Shown here: piece by piece, positions 18,145-26,841 of the stretch | How the letters are laid out: every line of letters starts with the position of its first letter | Position numbering within the stretch: position 1 is the stretch's first letter | From: Flammeovirga sp. SJP92 | GTDB lineage: Bacteria; Bacteroidota; Bacteroidia; Cytophagales; Flammeovirgaceae | Length of the DNA stretch: 64,000 nucleotides | Reading direction: 5' to 3' | Assembly: GCF_001583495.1 (NCBI RefSeq) | Contig: NZ_LQAQ01000063.1 | Location: forward strand, 124,001-188,000 | Position numbers and translations under genes: made by a program | The notes under the pieces: generated by a model | The model's input: the letters and a program-made list of their open reading frames with translations, nothing else | What the model was told of the DNA's origin: nothing | Databases searched by the model: none

Positions 18145-19464
18145 ATGAATGAAAACATAATTTACATCGGTTTATGTCTTTTATTTTCTGCCTTCTTCTC
18201 TGCCACTGAAATCGCCTTTGTTTCGGCGAATAGATTGCATATAGAAGTACAAAGACAGAAAGACTCTTTTACGGGTAGACTGATTGATAAATTCTTTATA
18301 AATAAATCTACTTTTATTACCACTATTCTAATCGGAAATACGTCCGCATTAGTAATGTATGGTGTGTTTGTTTCTAATGTTTTAGACCCTGTTTTACAGG
18401 TTTTATTCAAGAACAATTTCCCTGCTTTAGACGCTGGTTCCATTGAAGTTGGTGTTTTGATCTCTCAAACCATCCTCTCTACAGTGGTTGTATTGGTGAC
18501 AGCTGAATTTCTACCGAAGAGTTTAACCATGCTCAACCCTGACCTGTTTTTGAGTATTGCGGCTCCGCCAATGAACATCATTTATACAGTGCTTTATCCT
18601 GTAACATGGGCAGTAGAGAAACTTTCACAGTTTTCTATCAAACATTTGATGGGTATCAATATGGAAGAAAAAATTGCTCCTTTCAATTTGACTGATTTGA
18701 GCCAATATATCAATGACATTGAAGTGGCTTCATTGAGTGATGATGACACTGACAGTGAAAGTATTGATAAAAAGTATTTCGAAAATGCTTTACAGTTCAA
18801 AGAAGCAAAAGCTAGGGACGTGATGATTCCCCGCAAGGAAATTGTCGCATTGGACATTGAAGAGGATATTGAGGCGTTAAAAAATTTATTTATAGAAAGT
18901 GGGCACTCTAAAATTCCTATTTATAGAGATGATCTTGATGATATTGTAGGGTATTGCCACGCTAGACAGTTGTATAAAAAACCACAAACTATTCAGGAAA
19001 TTATTCGTGAGATGCCTTCCAAACCTGAAACAGCGGCCGCTGATGAAATGATGGCGTACATGATGTCTGAACAGAAAAGTATGGTGTGGATAATTGATGA
19101 ATACGGCGGTACTGCTGGTATAGCCACGCTTGAGGATATTACGGAAGAAATTGTGGGAGAAATTGAAGATGAGCATGACGAGGACGATCTTCCATTCTTC
19201 AAAGAAGATGAATTTACCTACTTGCTTACAGCCCGACATGAGGTAGACACTCTCAACGAAAAACACAATTGGAATATTGAAGAAGGAGAATATGATACTT
19301 TAGGCGGTTATATTCTTTATCATTATAGAAATATCCCGCAGGTGAATGAAGAAATAGAAATTGACAATCTAAAATTCAATATCGTTACCATGGACGGAGC
19401 AAGAATTGACATGGTACGATTACATTTTAAACAAGAAGAGGAAGATCAAAATGAGGAAGATTAA
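18145..19464 (+). CDS. CNNM/CorC-family transporter-like protein (hemolysin family)
   Basis: A 439-residue membrane protein. The N-terminal CNNM domain (DUF21) has four hydrophobic segments, beginning IIYIGLCLLFSAFFSATEIAFVSANR, with the conserved SATEIAF motif, then TTILIGNTSALVMYG and VVLVTAEFLPKSL. A CBS pair follows (ARDVMIPRKEIVALDIEEDI to MVWIIDEYGGTAGIATLEDITEEIVGEIEDEHD), then a CorC_HlyC domain to the acidic C terminus. Family members handle Mg2+/Co2+ efflux; the hemolysin label is historical. It is the generic family member, not clearly GldE, whose N terminus differs. It is convergent with tpx across a shared terminator. Confidence 0.9.
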   Translation: MNENIIYIGLCLLFSAFFSATEIAFVSANRLHIEVQRQKDSFTGRLIDKFFINKSTFITTILIGNTSALVMYGVFVSNVLDPVLQVLFKNNFPALDAGSIEVGVLISQTILSTVVVLVTAEFLPKSLTMLNPDLFLSIAAPPMNIIYTVLYPVTWAVEKLSQFSIKHLMGINMEEKIAPFNLTDLSQYINDIEVASLSDDDTDSESIDKKYFENALQFKEAKARDVMIPRKEIVALDIEEDIEALKNLFIESGHSKIPIYRDDLDDIVGYCHARQLYKKPQTIQEIIREMPSKPETAAADEMMAYMMSEQKSMVWIIDEYGGTAGIATLEDITEEIVGEIEDEHDEDDLPFFKEDEFTYLLTARHEVDTLNEKHNWNIEEGEYDTLGGYILYHYRNIPQVNEEIEIDNLKFNIVTMDGARIDMVRLHFKQEEEDQNEED

Positions 19465-19551
19465 AATTTACTAACTAATTTTCACATATTTTTCACTTCA
19501 GTTAATGATCTTAAACAGAAAAAACATATACTTGTAATACCAAGAAAAAAG

Positions 19552-19603
19552 AAAACCTTTCCACACAAGCTCTCTCAAACTTTGTGGAAAGGTTTCTTTT
19601 TTT
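19552..19603. terminator. Bidirectional terminator between the CorC/CNNM gene and tpx
   Basis: GAAAACCTTTCCACA / TGTGGAAAGGTTTC stem with A-rich and T-rich flanks, suited to both convergent genes. Confidence 0.85.
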
Positions 19604-19623
19604 AAATTCAGCTTATCTATGAC

Positions 19624-20121
19624 TTATAATGCCGCGATAGCTGCTTCGTAATTTGGCTCGTCTACAGTTTCTGCTACTTGCTCAGTGTATTTCACTTTTC
19701 CTTCTTCGTCAATCACAACGATACATCTTGAGCATAAGCCTGCCAATGGACCATCGATGATTTTTAAACCGTAAGCATCTTCGAAAGAAGTATCTCTGAA
19801 TGATGAACCTGTGATTACATCTTCGATTCCCTCAGCACCGCAAAAACGGCCAAATGCAAATGGTAAATCTTTAGAAACACAAACTACAACTGTGTTATCT
19901 AATGAAGATGCTTTTTCATTGAAAGTTCTAGTAGATGTTGCACATGTACCTGTATCAACACTTGGATAGATGTTTAGAATTACTTTTTTCCCTTTCAACT
20001 CTTCCAGAGTTACTTCTGAAAGGTCTGATTTAACTAATGTAAAAGCTGGAGCAACTGAACCTACTGCTGGTAATTCTCCTGAAGTATGAAAAGGATTCCC
20101 TTTTAAAGTAATTTCTGCCAT
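19624..20121 (-). CDS. tpx: Thiol peroxidase (2-Cys peroxiredoxin, Tpx)
   Basis: I chose the ATG at 20121 (MAEITLKGNPFHTSGELP), the classic Tpx start, giving 165 residues. The ORF extends 43 codons upstream without Tpx similarity. The peroxidatic Cys is in NIYPSVDTGTCATSTRTFN and the resolving Cys in VSKDLPFAFGRFCGAEG. PLAGLCSRCIVVIDEEGKV follows. The enzyme reduces H2O2 and alkyl peroxides using thioredoxin. The extra CSRC cysteine pair is unusual compared with E. coli Tpx (LARAVVVLD in that region) and may be worth noting. Confidence 0.95.
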   Translation of the reverse strand: MAEITLKGNPFHTSGELPAVGSVAPAFTLVKSDLSEVTLEELKGKKVILNIYPSVDTGTCATSTRTFNEKASSLDNTVVVCVSKDLPFAFGRFCGAEGIEDVITGSSFRDTSFEDAYGLKIIDGPLAGLCSRCIVVIDEEGKVKYTEQVAETVDEPNYEAAIAAL

Positions 20122-20211
20122 TTTTTTAGCGTTTAAAAGTTTGTAATAAATTCGTTTTTGAGAACATATCTGAAATACATTCCAAATAGGAAAATGTTTT
20201 GAAATATGCTT

Positions 20212-20219
20212 TAAATTTG
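20212..20219 (+). promoter_or_regulatory. Putative -7 box for the HD hydrolase gene
   Basis: TAAATTTG fits TAnnTTTG, 52 bases upstream of the ATG at 20272. No TTG lies at the expected spacing. Confidence 0.4.
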
Positions 20220-20271
20220 TTGTTACGTCTACAAAAACGTAAACATCCACAATTTAACAGTTCCATTGAAA

Positions 20272-20931
20272 ATGAATTCATATCAGATAGAAATAGTTGA
20301 AAAAACTGCCCAATTTATTCAAAAAAAGTTTGAAGGAGAAGGTACAGGGCATGACTGGCATCATATCTACAGAGTTTGGAAATCCGCAGAAAACATTGCA
20401 AAAACAGAAGATTGCGATCCTTATATTGTTTCACTCAGTGCTCTGCTTCACGACATTGCTGATCATAAATTCTATGATGGAGATTTGATGGAGGGAAGCC
20501 GACAAACCAAAGCTTGGCTGAAAGAAATTGGAGCTGATGAAGATACCATTGAAAAGGTAGCTGACATAGTGAGTAGAGTTTCTTATAAAGGCGCCAATGT
20601 TAAAGATGATATGCCTAGCATTGAAGGGCAAATTGTACAGGATGCTGATCGTTTGGATGCCATTGGAGCCATCGGTATTGCTAGAGCTTTTGCTTATGGA
20701 GGTAATAAAAATAGATCGCTTTATGACCCTTCTGAAAAATATGAAATGCACGAGAGTTTTGATGCCTACCATAAAAGTGAATCTTCTACAGTTGCTCATT
20801 TTTATGAGAAACTTCTTCTATTAAAAGATCGTATTCATACTGAAACGGCTAAAAAAATTGCAGAACAAAGACATCAATACATGGAAACTTTCCTAGAACA
20901 GTTCTACGGAGAGTGGGAAGGAAAAAGGTAA
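20272..20931 (+). CDS. HD-domain hydrolase
   Basis: The ATG at 20272 is used; the longer ORF begins at a TTG two codons upstream. The 219-residue protein carries the HD metal motif: GHDWHHIYRVWKSA (first His), LSALLHDIADHKF (HD pair) and IVQDADRLDAIGAIGIARAF (last Asp). This layout matches the YedJ/YpgQ-type small phosphohydrolases, which include nucleotide pyrophosphatases. The substrate is not determinable. It is convergent with the LuxR-type regulator across a hairpin. Confidence 0.88.
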   Translation: MNSYQIEIVEKTAQFIQKKFEGEGTGHDWHHIYRVWKSAENIAKTEDCDPYIVSLSALLHDIADHKFYDGDLMEGSRQTKAWLKEIGADEDTIEKVADIVSRVSYKGANVKDDMPSIEGQIVQDADRLDAIGAIGIARAFAYGGNKNRSLYDPSEKYEMHESFDAYHKSESSTVAHFYEKLLLLKDRIHTETAKKIAEQRHQYMETFLEQFYGEWEGKR

Positions 20932-20956
20932 TATGTTTATTGAAGTAATTACGAGG

Positions 20957-21000
20957 AAGGAGAAAGTGTGATAAAATGATGAATTCACTCTCTCCTTTTT
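20957..21000. terminator. Terminator between the HD hydrolase gene and the response-regulator gene
   Basis: AAGGAGAAAGTG / CACTCTCTCCTT hairpin followed by TTTTT on the plus strand. Confidence 0.75.
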
Positions 21001-21007
21001 CGTCTTT

Positions 21008-21652
21008 TTATAGTTCTACAATCTTGTTTCGCAAAGCATATTTCACAAGGTCAGCTGTAGTGTATAAGTTCAGCTTTTTCTGAAGATTGGCTTTGTGCGT
21101 TTCTACGGTTTTTACACTCACACACATAAGATCCGCCATTTCTTTATGCTTTAAACCTTCAGAAAGGTAAGTAAGCACTTCCAATTCTCTATCGCTTAGA
21201 AGTGTTTCCTGTTTTTCTTGTACACTTTGGGCATAACCATCAAAAACTATTCTTGATATTTTCTTCGAAAAAAATCTTCTTCCTGCATAAGCTTCACAAA
21301 TGGCCTGTAGTAATTCCTCTTTTTCTGTTTCTTTAGTGATATAACCTAAAGCCCCTGCTTGTATCGCACCTTCAATCGTGGCTTGATCTTCCAAAGCTGT
21401 CAACATAATAATTTTGACGTGATTATAATGAATTCCAAGATGTTTGGCTAGCGTAATACCCGACTTTGCTCCTAGGTTTACATCCAATAATAACACATCT
21501 ATTTGAAGGGGGATTTCATTCTTTAAAAACTCATCAGGGCATTGATAGACTCCTATAATTTCTATTTGTTCTTCTGCAATTAGTAATGATCTCAAACCTT
21601 GCAAAACGATCTTATGATCATCAATGATAGCAACCTTAATTGGATTATTCAT
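21008..21652 (-). CDS. LuxR/NarL-family response regulator
   Basis: A 214-residue regulator. The receiver domain (1-120) has the acidic pair in VAIIDDHKIVL, the phospho-acceptor Asp in VLLLDVNLGAKSG and Lys in GYITKETEKEEL. The C-terminal LuxR-type HTH contains LSDRELEVLTYLSEGLKHKEMADLMCVSVKTVETHKANLQKKL. It starts 6 bases after the stop of the TPR histidine kinase gene, so the two are an operon and very probably a cognate pair. The kinase gene is transcribed first. Confidence 0.94.
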   Translation of the reverse strand: MNNPIKVAIIDDHKIVLQGLRSLLIAEEQIEIIGVYQCPDEFLKNEIPLQIDVLLLDVNLGAKSGITLAKHLGIHYNHVKIIMLTALEDQATIEGAIQAGALGYITKETEKEELLQAICEAYAGRRFFSKKISRIVFDGYAQSVQEKQETLLSDRELEVLTYLSEGLKHKEMADLMCVSVKTVETHKANLQKKLNLYTTADLVKYALRNKIVEL

Positions 21653-21658
21653 AGCTGT

Positions 21659-23785
21659 TTATTTGGGTAAATAAATATCAAATGTTGTTCCTTCTGAGAG
21701 ACGGCTTTTCACCTCTATCCTCCCATTATTTTTTCTGACAAACTCATCCACGAGAATCAAACCAAGACCTGTGCCCTTGTTGGGGGAGTTTCCTATGTGA
21801 TTGACATTATAATTAATCTGAAATAGCTTATCCACATCTTTTTCAGACATTCCTATTCCATAATCTTTAATGGTGATCACGATAAATTCTATTTCATCTT
21901 GAGTCTCTAATTCAATACTACTGTTGTGATCCGAAAACTTTAAAGCATTGACTAACAAATTTCGAATTACAAATTCCATCGTATTCCAATCAAATTCAGC
22001 ATTCATGCTCAAAACTTTTTCCTTGTCAATTACGATTCCTTTTTGCACGGCTAAGCTGTTGACTTGAAATAAAACATCATCCAATAATACTTTGATATCA
22101 TGTTGCTTTAAATCTATAGTAATCCTATCTGTTTGAGAGAGCGACCACTGCAATAAGTTTTGCAATAAATCACTGAGGTTATTGGCCGAAATTCTTAAAT
22201 CATTCAGTTGCTCTTCTATTTCTTCTTTGGAATAATGGTCCAAATTGGACCTCAGACCATTGGTAAGCATCTTAAAAGCAGAAAGTGGATTTCTTAATTC
22301 ATGTGCTATAATAGAAAAGAAAAGGTCTTTGGTTTGATTAGCTTCATCCAGTGCTTGATTTTTCATGTTCAAAATACCCTCAATCTTCCTTTTGGTATTG
22401 TACTTATTATATAACACAAAAACCATCACGAAAAACATCAACACCAAAAACACCAAACCATTTCTAATCAATCTTTGCTGTGCTAATTTGAGAGAGTTCA
22501 GTTCATTTTCCTTATCCAGAAGAGCAATTTTATAGTCTCTGTCTTTTATTTCATAATCCTTCTCTAAATTGGCAATTTTCTCTATTTGAGTTTCACTTAA
22601 AACACTATCTGAAAACTGCCTAAACAATTCACTATGCTTTAAAGCTTCTTTATAATTGCCCCTGTCTTTATAGATGTAATAATAACTTTCATGAAGGAAC
22701 TTTCTCAGAACATGAGAATTTAAATCTTGGATTATCTTTTCAGATTTTTCTAGACAAAGTTCAGCCTTATCCAGCTTTCCTAAACTTCTATAACAAGCAG
22801 ACAAACTATTCAGGGTGGTGGCGGTGTATGTTTTCAATTTCCCTTCTTCAAAAATTGGATAGGCCTTCTCATAATATTTCACTCCATTTTTATAATCTTC
22901 TTGAGAATAATAAACCGAGGCAATATTATAGAAAGCAAAAGCAAAACCTATGGTATCCTTTATGGATTGACTCAATCGCAATGCTTCTTGATTGAAATAA
23001 AGTGAACTGTCAATCTTATTAAGCTTCCGATAAGTGTTGCCTAAATTGAGGTTGCTTATACTAAGCCCAAAAATATTATTATTCTTGGTTTGCTCTTTCA
23101 TGGCCTTTTTATCAAAGACGATAGCCTTTTCGTAATTACCAATAGTACGGTACATCTGAGCAAGATTATTATAGGTTCTAGTGAGATTTTTATCATGCTT
23201 TTTTTCTCGAATAATTAAACTTTTATGATAATAACTGATCGCTTCATCAACTCTCCTTAACCTATTCGCTACATTTCCCAGATTATTATAAATTACCGAT
23301 AAAGTACTGCTATCGTTCAATGATTCTGCGTATTTCATGGCTTTGGAGTAAGTCGTCCTTGCTTTGTCCATTTCATCCAAATCCACCTCTTCATTTCCTT
23401 TTACTATATAAGCCTTCAACAACAAATCCTCTTCCTCTTCCCTGATAAGTTCTTCAATAATTACATTGATAGAATCAAGGTTTTGTGTATTGTTTTCTAG
23501 GACAGCTTTCGCACCAATTTTTTCAATTTTAAGCCTGTAAATTGCTTTTTGATCAGACAGTTGCTCCGCGAAAAGTAGGGCTTCATCAACAAAATAAAGT
23601 ACTTGTTTAGCTTCTTCTGCGGAGGTGGAATAATCACTGCAGATATCAATATAGAAGTTCAAACGCTCTCTGCCAGAAAGGGCGTCAATCTCACGTTTGA
23701 GGCTATCATAATTATTATTGGCAATGACAGGTAATGATACTATTAAAGAAGCATAGAATAGCAATAAAGATTTGAAAGTCAGCAT
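21659..23785 (-). CDS. TPR-containing membrane histidine kinase
   Basis: A 708-residue protein. A signal peptide (LLLFYASLIVSLPVIANN) precedes about seven TPR units (~80-400; e.g. SVIYNNLGNVANRLRRVDEA, RTYNNLAQMYRTIGNYEKA). A coiled coil and one transmembrane helix (~440-462, GLVFLVLMFFVMVFVLY) follow. HisKA holds the phospho-acceptor in FFSIIAHELRNPLSAFKML. HATPase_c shows the N box FVIRNLLVNALKFSDHNS, G1 IKDYGIGMSEKDV and G2 NKGTGLGLILV. The TPRs would lie in the periplasm and sense an unknown partner. It is divergent from the beta-helix lipoprotein gene at 23951. Confidence 0.93.
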   Translation of the reverse strand: MLTFKSLLLFYASLIVSLPVIANNNYDSLKREIDALSGRERLNFYIDICSDYSTSAEEAKQVLYFVDEALLFAEQLSDQKAIYRLKIEKIGAKAVLENNTQNLDSINVIIEELIREEEEDLLLKAYIVKGNEEVDLDEMDKARTTYSKAMKYAESLNDSSTLSVIYNNLGNVANRLRRVDEAISYYHKSLIIREKKHDKNLTRTYNNLAQMYRTIGNYEKAIVFDKKAMKEQTKNNNIFGLSISNLNLGNTYRKLNKIDSSLYFNQEALRLSQSIKDTIGFAFAFYNIASVYYSQEDYKNGVKYYEKAYPIFEEGKLKTYTATTLNSLSACYRSLGKLDKAELCLEKSEKIIQDLNSHVLRKFLHESYYYIYKDRGNYKEALKHSELFRQFSDSVLSETQIEKIANLEKDYEIKDRDYKIALLDKENELNSLKLAQQRLIRNGLVFLVLMFFVMVFVLYNKYNTKRKIEGILNMKNQALDEANQTKDLFFSIIAHELRNPLSAFKMLTNGLRSNLDHYSKEEIEEQLNDLRISANNLSDLLQNLLQWSLSQTDRITIDLKQHDIKVLLDDVLFQVNSLAVQKGIVIDKEKVLSMNAEFDWNTMEFVIRNLLVNALKFSDHNSSIELETQDEIEFIVITIKDYGIGMSEKDVDKLFQINYNVNHIGNSPNKGTGLGLILVDEFVRKNNGRIEVKSRLSEGTTFDIYLPK

Positions 23786-23950
23786 TATTTAAATAATAGT
23801 TCCAGTTAGTTCTAGGGGATTTCCCTAACGCAATTTCAGTATTTTCCCCAATTGATGCAAGCCTTAATACATGGTAATTTTGTAGGAATAAAAATTGAAT
23901 TTAAATCTGCCTTTATTTTACAGCGAATAAAGGCACAACTAATTATTGCC

Positions 23951-25981
23951 ATGCTTTTTTCACACAAACTACTTTTTGACTTCAAATTATGCTTATTGTT
24001 CTTTGGGTTATGCATTATCAGTTGCTCATCCGATGACCCTGCTGATGAAATTGTCGGAAACGTTACAGTAGACGCTGGACCTGATCAAACAGTGAGTTTA
24101 GGAGATGTTGTTACCTTGACAGGAACGGGAACTGACAGCCAGAATGATGTTGTTACATTTTTATGGGAGACCCTCTCCATTCCCAGTGGATCTTCAGGAA
24201 TCAGTTTAGAAGACCCAACCTCTGCTATCACAAAATTTACACCTGTAGCGTCTGGTGTTTATCAATTCAAATTGACAGGGACTAACAGCAATGGAAAAAC
24301 AGGTGATGACACCATAGAAATTACTGTTGGCTCCAATGCTATTTTACCAGAAGAAATTGGAGGAGTGATCAGTTCAGACAGAACATTAGTCAATAGAATT
24401 GAAGACCCTACTCTGCCAGATTACATTGCTTCTAGTGATGTAATTTTAGAGGCTAATCTTATCATTGAAGCTGGAGTTATGATTGTTTTTAAAAGTGAAA
24501 CAGGTATTGATGTTACTGCCTCAGGATCATTAAAAGCAGAAGGAACAGCCGAGGAAGCCATTACTCTGACAGGTACCAACAAGATAAAAGGTGCATGGAA
24601 AGGGTTAAATATTTTGTCTAACAGTGCTAATAATAAGTTAGCTTATGTCACAGTTGATTATGCTGGGCAAAAAGGTTTTGATGGTGCCAACCATAAGGCC
24701 GGGATTATGATCAACAACGCATCGAGTATCAGTATCACACATTCGACTATTATTAATGCTGATGGGACGGGGATTTATTTGAGAGACAAAACTTCTTCAC
24801 TTACGGCTTTCAGTGAAAATACTATTTCTAATAACAGCACGCCCATCACAGCACAGCTCCACCATTTTCATTTCTTTGATATCAATTCTGATTATACTGG
24901 TAATACAGATGATTATATTTTAGGAATATGGAGTGCGACAGCTACTGATGAAGATGTAACTTGGATGGCCATTAATGTTCCCTTAAGATTAGCAGATAAT
25001 ATTGAGAATATTGAATCTAATATTGCGATTGAAGCAGGTACTGAAATCATTGGAATCAATAACAGCGGGCTTGCTATTTTAGAAGAAGGTTCATTGAATG
25101 CAGTTGGTACTACAGATCAAAAAATCATATTCAGAGGAGATGAAAACCTTCCTGGAAAATGGAGAGGATTGTCTTTCCATTCCAACAACACTTCCAATGA
25201 ACTCACTTATGTAGAAATTTCCAACGGCGGACAAAAAGGATTTGACGGCGGTGATGAAAGAGCCAACATTATGGTGGATGGCAATGGAAGACTTAAGATG
25301 ACTCATACCAAATCATACAACAGTGGTGGGTACGGCTTATTCACAAGAACTAATGAAGCTGTATTGGTTGATTTTGCAAATAATACATTCACTCAAAATA
25401 CAGCACCTGTCATGTCGCAAATCAATCATTACCATTATTTTGACAGCAATTCCGATTATACAGGCAACACCAATGATTATATCGATTCTTATTGGAGTGC
25501 TACAGATGTTACCGGAGATGCTACCTGGCAGGCGTTGAATGTACCATACAGATTGAGTGCTAATATTGAACGTATTGACGCTTCAATAACCATCAATGCA
25601 GGTGCTCAGTTTGTAGGGCAGGAAGACAGCGGACTGGAAATTCAAAATGATGCAGCGTTAACTAGCAATGGCACATCTGTCAACCCTGTTGTATTTAGTG
25701 GAAGTCAAGACATAAAAGGCTATTGGAGAGGCTTGCGTTTCCTGTCTAACACATTGAACAATAAATTAAGCCACACTCAGGTGATGAACGGCGGACAAAA
25801 AGGGTTTGATGGAGGTAATAGAAAAGCCAATATTGAAGTAGGTGAAGGTGCTTCGTTGACCATAGATCACTGTATGCTCTCAAAAAGTGGTGATGTTGGT
25901 ATACGTGTTCAAGAAGGTGGTAACCTTACAGAAAGCAACACTACTTTCTCAGACTTAGAAGGTATAGACATAGACCAATAG
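23951..25981 (+). CDS. PKD-like and right-handed beta-helix lipoprotein with three internal repeats
   Basis: I chose the ATG at 23951 (MLFSHKLLFDFKLCLLFFGLC), which gives a lipoprotein signal with CIISCSS. The ORF continues 33 codons upstream without such a signal. The product has 676 residues. A PKD/REJ-like Ig domain follows (VTVDAGPDQTVSLGDVVTLTG). Three ~190-residue repeats then each contain NNKLAYVTVDYAGQKGFDG-type segments; repeats 1 and 2 also have a histidine-rich HHFHFFDINSDYTGNTDDY-type motif. This pattern suits a parallel beta-helix on the cell surface. I recognise no catalytic residues. It is divergent from the kinase-regulator operon. Confidence 0.75.
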   Translation: MLFSHKLLFDFKLCLLFFGLCIISCSSDDPADEIVGNVTVDAGPDQTVSLGDVVTLTGTGTDSQNDVVTFLWETLSIPSGSSGISLEDPTSAITKFTPVASGVYQFKLTGTNSNGKTGDDTIEITVGSNAILPEEIGGVISSDRTLVNRIEDPTLPDYIASSDVILEANLIIEAGVMIVFKSETGIDVTASGSLKAEGTAEEAITLTGTNKIKGAWKGLNILSNSANNKLAYVTVDYAGQKGFDGANHKAGIMINNASSISITHSTIINADGTGIYLRDKTSSLTAFSENTISNNSTPITAQLHHFHFFDINSDYTGNTDDYILGIWSATATDEDVTWMAINVPLRLADNIENIESNIAIEAGTEIIGINNSGLAILEEGSLNAVGTTDQKIIFRGDENLPGKWRGLSFHSNNTSNELTYVEISNGGQKGFDGGDERANIMVDGNGRLKMTHTKSYNSGGYGLFTRTNEAVLVDFANNTFTQNTAPVMSQINHYHYFDSNSDYTGNTNDYIDSYWSATDVTGDATWQALNVPYRLSANIERIDASITINAGAQFVGQEDSGLEIQNDAALTSNGTSVNPVVFSGSQDIKGYWRGLRFLSNTLNNKLSHTQVMNGGQKGFDGGNRKANIEVGEGASLTIDHCMLSKSGDVGIRVQEGGNLTESNTTFSDLEGIDIDQ

Positions 25982-26076
25982 ATTAATTTAGAATAGAGAA
26001 CAGTTTCCACTTATTATTTACAGTACACTTATTGGTTTAAGTGTACTGTTTTTGTTTCATTTCAAGTTATAAAAAT

Positions 26077-26102
26077 AAAAACATACCACTTGGAATGTTT
26101 TT
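26077..26102. promoter_or_regulatory. Probable TetR operator (26-bp imperfect palindrome)
   Basis: The left half AAAAACATACCAC and the reverse complement of the right half, AAAAACATTCCAA, agree at 11 of 13 positions. The palindrome covers the -33 element of the TetR gene promoter, a natural position for autorepression. Confidence 0.7.
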
Positions 26103-26120
26103 ATTTTATCTCTATGTTTG
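26090..26120 (+). promoter_or_regulatory. Promoter of the TetR gene
   Basis: TTG at 26090-26092, a 20-base spacer and TATGTTTG at 26113-26120 match the Bacteroidota TTG/TAnnTTTG consensus. The expected transcription start falls at or within a few bases of the ATG at 26125. The mRNA may therefore be leaderless or nearly so, unless translation begins further in. Confidence 0.65.
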
Positions 26121-26124
26121 TAGC

Positions 26125-26733
26125 ATGGAACAGAAATTAAAATCGGAACAAACACAACAACTCATTATCGATACTTCTTTCCAGCTTTTTTATAAAGATG
26201 GGTTTCAATCGACGAGTGTCAATCAGATTATGAAAGCCACTTCTCTAACTAAAGGAGCTTTTTATCATCACTTTAAGGATAAAAGAGAAATTGGTGTAGC
26301 TGTTATTAATCAGATTGTATTTGACCGAATTCATAAAAATATGATCCTCCCTTTACAGCAGGAAGGTGATGCTATTGAAATCCTTAAGGATATTTTCACG
26401 AAAAAGATCAGGACTTTCACGGATTATGAAAAGGAAAAGGGATGCCCAGCCAACAACCTCATCAATGAGATAGGAAGTGCTGAGGAAAGCTATCAAAATG
26501 CATTAAGAGACATTATTGATCAGTGGACTTCTGCAATTGAAGCTGTGATTGAGCGAGAGAGAAAGAAAGGTACTATCAAGGAAAATACCGATAGTAAAGC
26601 GGTAGGAACTTTTCTAGTCAGTGCTTTTGAAGGTGTAAGAGGATTAAGAAAGCTTTATCATGACGATGCTATTCTTGAGCTGTATTTAGTAGGCGTTTCT
26701 ACTTACCTTGATCAATTAAGATATTCCAGTTAA
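26125..26733 (+). CDS. TetR/AcrR-family transcriptional regulator
   Basis: The ATG at 26125 (MEQKLKSEQTQQLIIDTSFQLF) gives 202 residues, normal for TetR. The longer ORF would run through the promoter and operator. The HTH is FYKDGFQSTSVNQIMKATSL followed by TKGAFYHHFKDKREIGVAVI. The C-terminal part (GCPANNLINEIGSAEESYQNALRDII) resembles TetR C-terminal ligand/dimer domains with a GCP..N motif, common in AcrR-type repressors. The candidate operator lies across its own promoter. Target genes other than itself are unknown; the HAD gene downstream is nearest and codirectional. Confidence 0.92.
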   Translation: MEQKLKSEQTQQLIIDTSFQLFYKDGFQSTSVNQIMKATSLTKGAFYHHFKDKREIGVAVINQIVFDRIHKNMILPLQQEGDAIEILKDIFTKKIRTFTDYEKEKGCPANNLINEIGSAEESYQNALRDIIDQWTSAIEAVIERERKKGTIKENTDSKAVGTFLVSAFEGVRGLRKLYHDDAILELYLVGVSTYLDQLRYSS

Positions 26734-26841
26734 ACCATTTATCTACCCATTCTTTTAACCAATTCAATAGGGAAGTGCATCGTAAAGGTGTACTTCCTAC
26801 TTTCACTTTAAACACTAATTAATTAAACTATATTCAATCCA

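Noticed and set aside
26768-26796. Hairpin after the TetR gene (GGAAGT...ACTTCC)
   Set aside because: Short and imperfect with no T run, and not strong enough to list as a terminator.
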